From contig CAYPMO010000003.1 of assembly GCA_964412015.1 (NCBI GenBank), positions 62,001 to 126,000 of the forward strand: a DNA stretch of 64,000 nucleotides. The letters run 5' to 3'. This stretch comes from SZUA-318 sp964412015 (GTDB taxonomy: Bacteria > Gemmatimonadota > Gemmatimonadetes > Longimicrobiales > Gaopeijiaceae). Below the pieces are notes generated by a model that did not search any database, had not been told where the DNA came from, and saw only the letters and a list, made by a program, of their open reading frames with translations. Of this stretch, positions 54,139 to 62,455 are shown piece after piece; the first letter of the stretch is position 1, and every line of letters begins with the position of its first letter. Position numbers and translations under genes: made by a program.

Positions 54139-54375
54139 TCAGGTGAAGCCGCCGCTCCCGCAGCCTCCGCTCCCGCAACTGCCGCCGCCCGACCAGCTCC
54201 CGTCGCTCGGGGAGCGGCCTCCGATGAGGACGTTCACGGTGGTATAGGCGCGCTCGACCCGGGTGGAGCCGCACCGGCTGCACACGCGTCCTTCGCCGCT
54301 GGCGTACGCCGACATCGAGAGGCGGACCTCGAACGCGGCGCCGCAGTCCTGGCAGGTGAATTCGTAGCTGGGCAT
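54139..54375 (-). CDS. FmdB-family zinc ribbon protein
   Basis: A 78-residue protein starting MPSYEFTCQDCG with a second pair CSRCG at residues about 33-36: a four-cysteine zinc ribbon of the FmdB/CxxC type. The C-terminal third is Gly/Ser/Cys-rich (GGGSCGSGGCGSGGFT), as in many family members. Proposed roles are transcriptional regulation and, for some, formamidase operons. ATG at 54375 is preferred to TTG at 54381. Upstream on the minus strand, TTGACA (54399-54404) and TATTAT (54381-54386) are 12 bases apart, too close for a normal pair, so the promoter is unclear. Confidence 0.85.
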   Translation of the reverse strand: MPSYEFTCQDCGAAFEVRLSMSAYASGEGRVCSRCGSTRVERAYTTVNVLIGGRSPSDGSWSGGGSCGSGGCGSGGFT

Positions 54376-54422
54376 ATCCAATAATACCGATACTTACATG
54401 TCAAAGGAAGCGCCCGACCGGG

Positions 54423-54451
54423 CTGACGTACCCGGACGCCGGGTTTATGAT
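54423..54451 (+). promoter_or_regulatory. Candidate promoter of the dipeptidyl-peptidase gene
   Basis: CTGACG (54423-54428), a 17-base spacer and TATGAT (54446-54451) sit about 33 bases upstream of the ATG at 54485, giving a leader of about 27 bases with AGGAAG as ribosome binding site. The -10 matches the consensus at 5 of 6 bases. Confidence 0.55.
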
Positions 54452-54484
54452 GGCCGGGACGTCACCCCGCTTCCAGGAAGCCCC

Positions 54485-56821
54485 ATGGCCACTCGCCACG
54501 CATCTCCGGTCCGCCTGAGCCTCCTGGCTCTGGCGCTCGCGTTCGTTCCCGTGCCCCGCGCTCTCGCGCAGCAGCCGATGCCCTACAGGCCGGACGCGCT
54601 CACGGCCGAGGACTACGCCCGGGCCGAGCGGTATCTCTCCGCGAACATGGGTCCCCTGGTGCTGGGGGGATCGGTGCGCCCCACGTGGCTGGATGATGAC
54701 CGCTTCTGGTACCGGAACGATTTCGCGGAGGGCTCGGAATTCATTCTTGTGGAACCAGAGCGTCGCACGCGGGCGCGCGCGTTCGACCACGAGGGTGTGG
54801 CCCGTGGACTTTCGGCGGCGACCGGGGAGGAGGTCCGCCCCTTCGCTCTTCCGTTCACGCGCTTCGAGCTCGTGGAGGGTGGCATCGCGGTGGAGGTCGC
54901 CTCGAAGCGGTATGTGTGCGATCCGGCGGCGGCGCGGTGCTCCGAGGCGGGCGCGAGCGAGGAGACCGCGCGAGACCGGGCCGTCTCGCCGGACGGCACG
55001 AAGGCCGCGTTCATCCGCGAGCACAATCTGTGGGTGAAAGACATCACGACGGGCACGGAGACGCAGCTCACCTTCGACGGGATTCCCGACTTCGGCTACG
55101 CCACCGACAACGCCGGCTGGACGAAGAGTGACCGCCCGGTCGTGCTGTGGTCGCCCGACTCGAGGAAGATCGCCACGTTCCAGCACGACGCGCGCGGCGT
55201 CGGCGAGATGGGTCTCGTGAGCACGCGGGCCGGGCACCCGCGCATCGAGGTGTGGAAGTATCCGCTCCCCGAAGACACCGTGATCTTCCGCATCTCGCGC
55301 GTCGTGGTGCACGTGGACGGGCCGCGGGTCGTGCGGCTCCGCATTCCGCCCGACCAGCATCGCTCGACGATCTGCGACCACGTCTTCTGCGGCGGCGCGT
55401 TCGCCGACGTGGAGTGGAGCGAGGACAGCCGGCAGCTCGCCTTCGTTTCGAGCTCCCGGGACCACAAGGAGGCGCGCCTGCGCATCGCCGACGCCGAGAC
55501 CGGCGAGGTCCGCGACGTGCTGGACGAGCGGGAGGAGACCTTCTTCGAGTCCGGCGAGGACATGGTCAACTGGCACCTGCTCGAGCGGTCCAACGAGGTG
55601 CTCTGGTGGTCCCGCCGGGACGATTGGGGGCATCTGTACCTGTACGACCTCGGGACGGGAGCGCTGAAGCGGCAGATCACCTCGGGGTCGTGGAACGTGC
55701 TCCAGGTTCGGCACGTGGACGAGGCCGACCGCACGCTGTACGTCACCGGTGCGGGCCGTGAGGACGGAGACCCGTACTTCGAGTACTTCTACTCGGTCTC
55801 GCTCGATCGGGGCGAGCCGCGCCTCCTCACGCCCGACAGCGCGAACCACGTCATCACGGTGTCACCGTCGGGCAGGTGGTTCGTGGACTCGTGGTCCACG
55901 CCGGTGACCCCGCCCGTGACGGTGCTGCGTGACATGAGGGGCCGCGAGGTGGTGAAGCTGGAGACCGCGGACGTCTCCCGTCTCGTGGCTGCCGGCTGGA
56001 AGGAGCCGATCCCGTTCAGCGTGAAGGCGCGGGACGGGGTGACGGACCTGTACGGTCTCATGTACACCCCCACGGACCTGGATCCCTCGAAGAAATACCC
56101 GGTGGTGAATTATCTCTATCCGGGACCTCAGTCGGGCTCCGTGGGAAGCCGCTCGTTCAGCGCCGCCCGGCGCGACCACCAGGCCCTCGCCGAGCTGGGG
56201 TTCGTGGTCGTCGAGGTGGACGCGATGGGGACGCCGAAGCGCTCCAAGGCGTTCCACGATGCCTATTACGGCAACATGGGCGACAACGGCCTTCCCGATC
56301 AGGTGACGACGATCCGCCAACTCGCCGCGCGGCACCCGTGGATGGACCTGGACCGCGTCGGGATCTGGGGTCACTCAGGGGGCGGCTTCGCTTCGACGGC
56401 CGGCATCCTGCGCTTCCCCGATTTCTACAAGGTCGCGGTTTCCCAGGCCGGCAACCACGACAATCGCATCTACGAGGACGACTGGGGCGAGAAGTGGCAG
56501 GGGCTGCTCGTGACGAATCCGGACGGAACGACCAGCTACCACAACCAGGCTAACCAACTCGTGGCGAGGAACCTGAAGGGCAAGCTCCTGTTGGCTCACG
56601 GGACGATGGACTCCAACGTGCCGCCCAACAACACGCTCGCCGTGGTGGACTCGCTCATCGCCGCGAACAAGGACTTCGACCTCATCCTGCTCCCCAACCG
56701 GAGCCACGGCTTCGGCAACGAGCCGTACATGATGCGGCGGCGCTGGGATTACTTCGTGCGGTGGCTCCTTCGGGCCGAGCCGCCCAAGGAGTACGAGATC
56801 GGGAAGGGGCGGGGGAGCTGA
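54485..56821 (+). CDS. S9B dipeptidyl peptidase IV-like protein, 778 aa
   Basis: A 778-residue exported peptidase with a signal peptide (to about residue 29, ALAQQ), a DPPIV-type N-terminal propeller and a hydrolase domain. The triad is Ser631 in GHSGGGF, Asp709 in HGTMDSNVP and His741 in NRSHGFG. In this branch the nucleophile elbow is G-H-S-G-G-G. The enzyme would remove N-terminal dipeptides, preferring proline at the second position. ATG at 54485 gives a standard signal peptide and has AGGAAG upstream; the longer frame from 54398 begins in the promoter. It is the third S9 paralogue in the window. Confidence 0.92.
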   Translation: MATRHASPVRLSLLALALAFVPVPRALAQQPMPYRPDALTAEDYARAERYLSANMGPLVLGGSVRPTWLDDDRFWYRNDFAEGSEFILVEPERRTRARAFDHEGVARGLSAATGEEVRPFALPFTRFELVEGGIAVEVASKRYVCDPAAARCSEAGASEETARDRAVSPDGTKAAFIREHNLWVKDITTGTETQLTFDGIPDFGYATDNAGWTKSDRPVVLWSPDSRKIATFQHDARGVGEMGLVSTRAGHPRIEVWKYPLPEDTVIFRISRVVVHVDGPRVVRLRIPPDQHRSTICDHVFCGGAFADVEWSEDSRQLAFVSSSRDHKEARLRIADAETGEVRDVLDEREETFFESGEDMVNWHLLERSNEVLWWSRRDDWGHLYLYDLGTGALKRQITSGSWNVLQVRHVDEADRTLYVTGAGREDGDPYFEYFYSVSLDRGEPRLLTPDSANHVITVSPSGRWFVDSWSTPVTPPVTVLRDMRGREVVKLETADVSRLVAAGWKEPIPFSVKARDGVTDLYGLMYTPTDLDPSKKYPVVNYLYPGPQSGSVGSRSFSAARRDHQALAELGFVVVEVDAMGTPKRSKAFHDAYYGNMGDNGLPDQVTTIRQLAARHPWMDLDRVGIWGHSGGGFASTAGILRFPDFYKVAVSQAGNHDNRIYEDDWGEKWQGLLVTNPDGTTSYHNQANQLVARNLKGKLLLAHGTMDSNVPPNNTLAVVDSLIAANKDFDLILLPNRSHGFGNEPYMMRRRWDYFVRWLLRAEPPKEYEIGKGRGS

Positions 56822-57132
56822 CAGAGGGCCGCGCTTCGAACGCCTCGCCAGGTCCGTCCCCCCACCCCGGATGCACCCTCCCGATACCACGGTGTGCTCG
56901 TCGCCAACGCACGCCCGATCGGCTGTGATCGCTATCGACAGGCCCCAGGCGGAGCCACCCCCATCCGTCCACCCCACACCCGCCGAGCCCGCCACATCCC
57001 GAGGCCGCCGGCCACGCCAGCGCTGTCCCGCCCGTCCTGCCATTCCGCCGACCCATCCCTCATCCCTTCCAGCCGGGTGCCCTACCCTCACTCTTCCGCC
57101 ACTCCTCACCCACAGCTCGACGTCCCGTTCCC
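56822..57132. other. C-rich intergenic region (311 bp)
   Basis: Between the convergent dipeptidyl-peptidase and HAF-repeat genes. From about 56861 to 57130 the plus strand is markedly rich in C and poor in G, with long pyrimidine runs, unlike the balanced composition of neighbours. No ORF with family similarity, hairpin or repeat explains it. It may be the 3' untranslated region of one gene or an unrecognised relic. Confidence 0.55.
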
Positions 57133-58227
57133 TCAATGCCACATGACGGCATGAAGCTGGCCGGTGGCGGTGGTGCCATATCCGACGATGTATCCGCGGT
57201 TGTTCACGCCGAGCGCCCAGCTCTCCGTGCCACCGGGGAGTGTGCCCAGGTCCTCCATTCCGGCTCCGTCCCACACGAACGCGTGGGTTGCGCCCGTCGC
57301 CGTCCTGCTCGAACCCACGATCAGGCCCCACTCGTTGATGCCTACGGCTTCGCTCCAGTCGCCTCCCAGCGTGCCCAGGTCGACGGGCCGGCCGTCCTCC
57401 CACAGAACCGCGTGAACCTCATCGTTGGCCATGTGACTCCAGCCTACGATCTGGGTCCGGTCGTTGATGTCACCGGGGAAGGCACAGCAGCCTCCGGGCA
57501 GGGTGCCCAGATCGATTTTCGTCCCCTGGTCCCAGAGAAAGGCAATCTCGGGCCGGGTCTCGGTTGGCACCCGGGAGAACACGGTTATTTGGCCCCGTGC
57601 GTTGATGGCCGTGGCGTCGTTTTCCGTAGCATCGGGATGGAAGGACCCGAGGTCCGTCACCTCTCCCCGGTCCCACAAGAACGTCGTCGTCTCGCCAACC
57701 ATCCCGATCTCACGAACACCGACGATCTGACCCCGGTTGTTGATGTCGTGCGCGTCTGCCTGGAAGCCCAGGTCCCGCATCTCCCCTCGCTCCCACAGGA
57801 AGACGTTTCGCCGGCCCTCGGCCGTCCAACTATCGCCTGCCACCTGCCCCCGATCATTGATCCCCGCGACCCAACTTTGATCGCCGCCGAGCGTGCCCAG
57901 GTCCTCCATGGTCCCCTGGCTCAAGACGAACACGTGCCACTCTCCCGACACGGTCTGGCTCTCGCCCAGAACCTGCCCGCGCTGGTTGATGTCGGTGGCC
58001 ACGCTGTGGTCGCCGCCCAGCGTGCCGAGATCCAGGACCGGAACACCGGAGGTACTGATGGTCCAGATGGACTCCGAGACGCCGAGGTCGATTCCGTCGG
58101 CTCCCGCGACCCTGGCCTTCGAGGCGGCGGCCGCTCCGACGCCGTTCTCCTCCATCACCGGCACCGCCAGATCCTGGCAGGCTGTCGCCACCAGGGCTAC
58201 GACCGACAGAGTCAGCATCCTGTTCAC
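57133..58227 (-). CDS. HAF-repeat lipoprotein
   Basis: A 364-residue protein with a lipoprotein-like signal (LVATACQDL) and seven tandem repeats of about 45 residues, each built on DLGTLGGDxSxAxxINxxG then VVGxS and HAxLW. Clear copies are DLGTLGGDHSVATDINQRG, DLGTLGGDQSWVAGINDRG and DLGTLGGDWSEAVGINEWG. HAF repeats are predicted to form extracellular propellers of unknown function. The start is GTG at 58227, placed by GGGAGG five to six bases upstream; an ATG three codons later is the alternative. Some central repeats are degenerate (DLGSFHPDATENDATAINARG, here 21 residues trimmed: DLGSFHPDATENDATAINAR). Confidence 0.85.
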   Translation of the reverse strand: MNRMLTLSVVALVATACQDLAVPVMEENGVGAAAASKARVAGADGIDLGVSESIWTISTSGVPVLDLGTLGGDHSVATDINQRGQVLGESQTVSGEWHVFVLSQGTMEDLGTLGGDQSWVAGINDRGQVAGDSWTAEGRRNVFLWERGEMRDLGFQADAHDINNRGQIVGVREIGMVGETTTFLWDRGEVTDLGSFHPDATENDATAINARGQITVFSRVPTETRPEIAFLWDQGTKIDLGTLPGGCCAFPGDINDRTQIVGWSHMANDEVHAVLWEDGRPVDLGTLGGDWSEAVGINEWGLIVGSSRTATGATHAFVWDGAGMEDLGTLPGGTESWALGVNNRGYIVGYGTTATGQLHAVMWH

Positions 58228-58335
58228 GGTGTCCTCCCTTTCTACATGTGGAACTTCTCCCGCCCAGCGCTGTCGACGGGGCCTCCCCTTGCGGTTGGCC
58301 GGACACGCGACGGGGGTGCCCGGGAGACGCACCCC

Positions 58336-58364
58336 TTCCTAGTGAGAGTCCAGGCAGACGTCAA
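58336..58364 (-). promoter_or_regulatory. Candidate promoter of the HAF-repeat gene
   Basis: On the minus strand TTGACG (58359-58364), 17 bases and TAGGAA (58336-58341) lie about 110 bases upstream of the GTG at 58227. The -35 is inside the inverted repeat CGTCA/TGACG (58359-58363, 58369-58373). The -10 is weak. Confidence 0.4.
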
Positions 58365-58482
58365 AACGTGACGCTGTTCACGCCTTCACGGGGGGGCTCT
58401 GCGCTGCGCTGGTGCAGAGAGACGCCCGGCAGGAGGGAATGGGCGGTTATGTCATCGGGATGGCGGGATCGCGCGGGCGGTA

Positions 58483-58735
58483 TCAGTCGTCGAGGCCAGG
58501 CGGTAGTGGCCGCGCGGGAGCGAGGGGTGGGGGTCGGTGGCGGAGGTCCAGGTGGAGGAGGGTTGCGGAAGCGACTGGGGGGTCGGTGAGGAGGGCGGGG
58601 ATGGACATCTGGGCGCCGGAGGCGGGGCAGAGCAGCGGTGGGACCTCGCAGATTCGGGCGAGGAGTACGGCCCAGCGGATGCGCGCGGGGCTGGCGTGCA
58701 CGCCGTGGTATCAGTGGCGGTGCATGCGGTGCCCT
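58483..58735 (-). pseudogene. IS91-family transposase C-terminal relic (copy 1)
   Basis: Reading leftwards, the minus strand gives MHRH, an in-frame TGA, YHGVHASPARIRWAVLLA, RICEVPPLLCPASGAQM, ALLTDPPV, LLHLDLRHRPPPLAPARP. This is the end of the Y2 rolling-circle transposases of the IS91/ISCR type (RYHGVLAP, WAxLLxRIYEVxPLxCPxCGxxM, ITDP, HLxLPxxPPPLAPAR). One zinc-ligand Cys has become Ser (CPASG). In another frame upstream, FHCHLVVLDRLFAQG resembles the FHFHxCVLDGVF segment, so more of the gene survives in broken frames to about 58840. Stop codons and frameshifts rule out function. Confidence 0.75.
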
Positions 58736-59080
58736 CGTGGGAGCGGACCGCTCCCTTCGGCCCCTGTGCGAAGAGGCGGTCGAGGACGACGAGATGGCAG
58801 TGGAAGATCCGTTCCCTCACCTCCCTGTGGGACCCCCTCGATGTGCGGTTTCGGGTCGCGCGTGGAGGCGTGGCTCTCCCGCCGCTCCTCGTTGTCGATC
58901 TCGAAGTCGCGGTTCTTCAGCCCTATCGGGCGCTCGTACTCGCTCACGGTGATCGCCACCGCGCGGCATCCGCCCCGCCCCTACCGCAGCGGCCTGAACG
59001 CCGTGTCTTCGAGCGTCCGGTCAAGTCGAACCTCGCATCTCGCGTAACGAGAGCTCTCCTCCATGCGGCCGTCGGGACCC

Positions 59081-60060
59081 CTACGGCCTCGTGCCACGCA
59101 GGCTGATGGAGAGCAGGTGGAGCCCGGTCGCGTCCAGGTAGGGGATCCGCTCGTCGAACGATGAGAAATCCGAGCCGTCGTAGACGCCCACGGCCTCCTG
59201 CAAGTAGCCGTCCTCGAAGGTGAGCCGCAGGACGACCGCGCCCTGGCACCCGGTTACCGACTCCCCGACCTCCACGGGAACGAAGCCCACCTTGCCACCT
59301 TCCTCCGCGTCCACGAACTCGACTCTCGCATCCCCGGACGGACGTGAGAGGACGATTTCGTAGACCATGGCCGTCTCCTCCTCGGCGTCGAGCCCTATCA
59401 ACATCCGCCGCCACCCGTTTGTGTGGTTGCCGAGAAGCATCGCTGCCGACCGCCAGACGACACTGTCCGGGTCCGCGCTGAGCCTCTCGACCTGGAGCAT
59501 GGTCCTCGAGGTTCCCCACACGACCTCGCCGCCCCGGGATCGGTCCTCCCTCGCCGCAGCAGGGACAGGCAGGGTCAGGCTCCTAGTCGAAACTGGCCTC
59601 CCCTTGTCCCCGGGGGGCGTCCCCCCGACCAGGGCGTTCGCACCGGGATCGACGATGAACGGATTCCAGGCCGAAGCGTCGCGCACGTAGGGTTCCAGGA
59701 GGAGATACCGGTGTCCGGCCTGCGCGTCGAAGGACAGTCGGCGCTCCTCGCCGCCAGGGCGGTACCAGGTGCCTCTGTCGCGACATTCCAACCGATACGA
59801 GCCGGGCTCGAGCCGGACCTCCTCCGCCGCGCTGGGGATGGTATCCCCGTTGTGATGGTGGCAACATCGATGGACCGGGCCACCACCAGAATGGCTTGTC
59901 GCTCCTGGGGGCGGGGCAGGCCCGCATAGAGCTGATACCTGCGGGGCCCGCAGCCGGCCAGCAGAAGCGCGGGTACCACGACCGCAACGAGAAGATGCCG
60001 GCAAGAACAGGCCGCGGGCCGAAAGCCCGTCGCCAGGGCGACCCGGCCGGCTGCCGTCAC
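59081..60060 (-). pseudogene. Frameshifted lipoprotein gene
   Basis: The reading frame begins at GTG 60060, overlapping the TGA of the preceding gene as GTGA, and encodes a lipoprotein signal (PALLLAGCGPRRY, Cys37) followed by ILVVARSIDVATI. At about 59860 coding sense moves to another frame, which continues NGDTIPSAAEEVRLEPGSYR and runs 250 more codons to 59081. A single insertion or deletion would restore one protein of about 325 residues. The domain resembles that of the upstream gene (an LxPGxYxL turn after a short basic/aspartate strand) but belongs to no family I know. It could be a real mutation or a sequencing indel. Confidence 0.68.
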
Positions 60061-60713
60061 CCGCCTCTCCCCGACACCCCGGACAGAATCTCGCTCACCC
60101 GCTTTGGCTCCTCTTCTCTCTCGAACACACGAACGCAGGGAGCCCATCCATCCCATCCCGCGGGACGTTCCAGGGTCAGGGTATCCCCCTCGACCACGAC
60201 GACCTCCAGGTCGAATCGTCTTCCCGCCGTCGTGCCTTCTCTCACATCGGCCCATGCGGTGGCGGTGTCGGTGTCCAGTCTGTACCTGCGCCCGGGTTCT
60301 GCGACGAATCGAAGGAGCCACCCGGGGATCTCGGCCTGGACCGCCTCCCGCTGCTCGCTGGAGGTCCGCTGCCAGTTGAACCCCCACGCGACTGCCGTCA
60401 TGCCCTTGCTGTTGGCCACGTCGCCACGGTAGAGGCCCCAGGCGGGCGACACGAAGATCGTGTGTTCCCCGGGCAGCAGGTGCAGCAGGGCATACTCATC
60501 GTTCTGCAGCATGTTGGTGGAGGGGAGGATGAATGGCTTGTCGTCTATTCGGACGATCTCGAGCCCGTCCCTATCGCGGTAATAGAAGAACGTTGCCTCC
60601 TCCGCTTCCGGCAGCCGCGGCCCAGACTACAGTTGGGCGTGGTTGTAGCAGGCTGTCTGGATCGATGCGGACGCGAGTAGGAAGAGCAGGAGGGCGGGAC
60701 GCGGTGACTTCAT
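60057..60713 (-). pseudogene. Lipoprotein gene interrupted by an in-frame TAG
   Basis: ATG at 60713 (GGAGG six bases upstream) starts a lipoprotein signal, ALLLFLLASASIQTACYNH, with Cys22. Codon 29 is TAG (60627-60629). The same frame then continues without another stop for about 190 codons: SGPRLPEAEEATFFYYRDRD, LPGEHTIFVSPAWGLYRGD, FEREEEPKRVSEILSG. The sense on both sides fits one 218-codon protein, TAG probably replacing CAG. TAG is used as a normal stop elsewhere here (10854, 18607, 40265), so reassignment is unlikely. A downstream ATG (60512) would give a protein without signal. The next gene overlaps its stop. Confidence 0.72.
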
Positions 60714-60789
60714 GAGGACCTCCAAGACCAACGGGCGGGGCGCCCGGCTAGGTGAGACACTCTGCCGTTTATCCTGTCGCCCGAGACTT

Positions 60790-60833
60790 GGAAACGTGAC
60801 CCCCCGCCTACCCGCCGGACCGGTCACGTTTCC
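60790..60833. repeat. 12-bp perfect inverted repeat with 20-bp spacer
   Basis: GGAAACGTGACC (60790-60801) and its exact complement GGTCACGTTTCC (60822-60833) frame a C-rich 20-base spacer. It is close to a decayed IS91-type relic, so it may be part of an element end; a terminator or operator are alternatives. No U-run follows on either side. Confidence 0.65.
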
Positions 60834-60899
60834 GCAGGCGCCGATCAACGGATAGGAGGGTGTTCTGATACAGCCCCGTACGTCCGGCACCCCGAGGAC

Positions 60900-61110
60900 G
60901 ACGATGGCGCTGATGAGGATTCTCGGTGTCGCCGACCACCCCCCAGGGCGTCAGGTGCCTCCTCCTGAACGGAAGATGGGCCTCCCGTCGGTCCGCTCCA
61001 CCCTCCTGCACCTCGACCTGTCCACCATCCGCCTCCCCTGGCTCCCGCCCAAGGCCACCTCCTCTTCGACCAGATCACTTCCGGACCGGTTCGACGAGGC
61101 CTTTGGATGC
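60900..61110 (+). pseudogene. IS91-family transposase C-terminal relic (copy 2)
   Basis: On the plus strand the three frames together give LMRILGVAD, ERKMGLPS, TLLHLDLSTI, HPPPLAPAQGHLLFDQ and SLPDRFDEAFG, which is the tail of the same transposase group as copy 1, split by frameshifts. At DNA level ctcctgcacctcgacct here matches ctcctccacctggacct of copy 1 with two differences in 17, and similarity continues through the Pro-rich segment. The copy lies in opposite orientation to copy 1, so the two flank the damaged lipoprotein operon as inverted relics. Confidence 0.65.
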
Positions 61111-61196
61111 TCTGTCGCCTCCCGAACGCTCGCGCCCCGCGGAACCGCGGCTTAACTTGAATCGAGCTGCCGTGCCGGTGTCTTCCGGAGGGCTTC

Positions 61197-61754
61197 GTGA
61201 GCACGCACGCGGAACTCGTGGATGACCTCCACGAGCTTCTTTCCGACACGCTCGTGTCCGGCGTACGTCTGATCGTAGTCCGCTCCCTGGCCGACGAAGA
61301 CGAGATCTCGGACGCGGTGCAGGAAATCCTGACCCGTGCGGTCGAGGCGGTGCGGGCAGGACACCTTCCCTCGTCCGTGTCTCTGGCGGCCTACGTCCAC
61401 GGGATCGCACGCCACGTGATTACCGACGCGATCAAGCGGCGTATCCGCGAGCGACGGAACGACGTACTGGAAGAACTCTCACAGGAAGCACCGTCCCCTC
61501 TCGAGGCGCTGGTCCAGGCTGACGAGGTGAGCCGCGTCGAAAGGGCCCTGCGTAGGCTACGTGTCCGAGATCAGACCCTCCTCCGACGCTTCTACGTGCA
61601 TGGAGAGCGTTTGGTGGACATCGCGGCCGACCTCGGTGAGCCTCCGGCGCGGGTGCGGAAGCGGAAGTCGAGATCTCTCGCGGAGCTGCGGGCTTTCATC
61701 GAGAAGGACCTCCGACGTCACGATTCCGGTGGCGGGGAGACTAAAAGAGTGTGA
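61197..61754 (+). CDS. ECF-type RNA polymerase sigma factor
   Basis: A 185-residue sigma-70 family protein with region 2 (residues about 20-90: SDAVQEILTRAVEAVRAG, AAYVHGIARHVITDAIKRR) and region 4 (about 110-170: ALRRLRVRDQTLLRRFYVHG, RLVDIAADLGEPPARVRKRK). Short length and lack of regions 1 and 3 fit the ECF group. GTG at 61197 is preceded by CGGAGGG. The anti-sigma factor follows with a GTGA overlap, the usual way such pairs keep stoichiometry, so this sigma factor is likely held inactive until an envelope signal arrives. A matching target promoter is not obvious in the window. Confidence 0.9.
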   Translation: MSTHAELVDDLHELLSDTLVSGVRLIVVRSLADEDEISDAVQEILTRAVEAVRAGHLPSSVSLAAYVHGIARHVITDAIKRRIRERRNDVLEELSQEAPSPLEALVQADEVSRVERALRRLRVRDQTLLRRFYVHGERLVDIAADLGEPPARVRKRKSRSLAELRAFIEKDLRRHDSGGGETKRV

Positions 61755-62455
61755 ACACCTCCGATCCCTGTCCTGCGTTCAACGCCGACGATGCCGTCCA
61801 TCGCTACGTGGCGGGCACGCTTTCTCCGACCGAGGAGGCGTGCTTCGAGATCCACCTGCTCGAGTGCGAGGAATGCCAGCGAGCGGTGCGTGAAGGCATG
61901 GTGTTGCGTGAGGCGCTCCTGAAGCGCGGTGAGAGGACCCGGTGGCGTCCGCTGGTGTGGGTGAGTCCCCTCGCCGCCGCCGCAGTCGTCCTGCTGTGGT
62001 TGTTTCTGCCGCTGGAGAACGAGATCGAGCGGCTCGGGCGTCTCGAAGCAGTTCCCGTTTTCACGCCACTCCCCGTGAGGACCGGAGCCGACAGTGGGAC
62101 GGCGATCATCGACCGGGGAATGGAGCACTACCGGGCGCATGACTTCCGGAGGGCCGCCAGGGAGCTGGCTGTCGGGGCCCGCCTGGAGCCGGGGCCAGGG
62201 GTCCAGTTCTTTCTGGGAATAGCGCAGCTCCAGACGGGCGCGGTGGAGGCGGCCGTCGGGAGTCTCTCGGCTGCCCTGGAACCCGATGGCAACCCCTACG
62301 CCGCCGAGGCCCACTTCTATTTGGCGAAGGCATGGCTCCGCCTCAACGAGGCCGACTCGGCCCTGGGGCATCTCGAGGCCATCCCTAGCTCCGCGAGTGC
62401 GATTCACACGGCGGCCGGGGCCTTGGCCGACAGCGTGCGGGAAGCACGGAGGTGA
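61751..62455 (+). CDS. Membrane anti-sigma factor with TPR-like periplasmic part
   Basis: A 234-residue protein. The N-terminal zinc-finger anti-sigma motif is HLLECEECQ (His35, Cys39, Cys42) preceded by VHRYVAGTLSPTEEACFE. One membrane helix (about residues 72-90, LAAAAVVLLWLFLPL) leads to an outer part with two to three TPR-like helix pairs (GMEHYRAHDFRRAARELAVG, FYLAKAWLRLNEADSALGHL). It would bind and inhibit the sigma factor encoded upstream. GTG at 61751 overlaps the sigma stop, and its own stop overlaps the GTG of the next TPR gene. Confidence 0.88.
   Translation: MNTSDPCPAFNADDAVHRYVAGTLSPTEEACFEIHLLECEECQRAVREGMVLREALLKRGERTRWRPLVWVSPLAAAAVVLLWLFLPLENEIERLGRLEAVPVFTPLPVRTGADSGTAIIDRGMEHYRAHDFRRAARELAVGARLEPGPGVQFFLGIAQLQTGAVEAAVGSLSAALEPDGNPYAAEAHFYLAKAWLRLNEADSALGHLEAIPSSASAIHTAAGALADSVREARR

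Larger units (their letters stand above)
58228..59080. other. Gap with an IS91-type transposase relic (853 bp)
   Basis: The left part holds the promoter of the HAF-repeat gene. From about 58440 to 58735, and possibly to 58960, the minus strand carries the transposase relic listed separately. No intact gene is seen; the plus strand is strongly G-rich over the relic, as its coding strand is C-rich. Confidence 0.6.
60714..61196. other. Gap with an inverted repeat and a second IS91 relic (483 bp)
   Basis: Left to right it holds the promoter area of the interrupted lipoprotein gene, the long inverted repeat at 60790-60833, the second transposase relic at about 60900-61110 and the leader of the sigma-factor operon (CGGAGGG at 61185-61191). 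Confidence 0.6.

Noticed and set aside
60627..60629. Idea that TAG is reassigned to an amino acid in this organism.
   Set aside because: TAG ends well-delimited genes at 10854, 18607 and 40265, so it works as a stop here.
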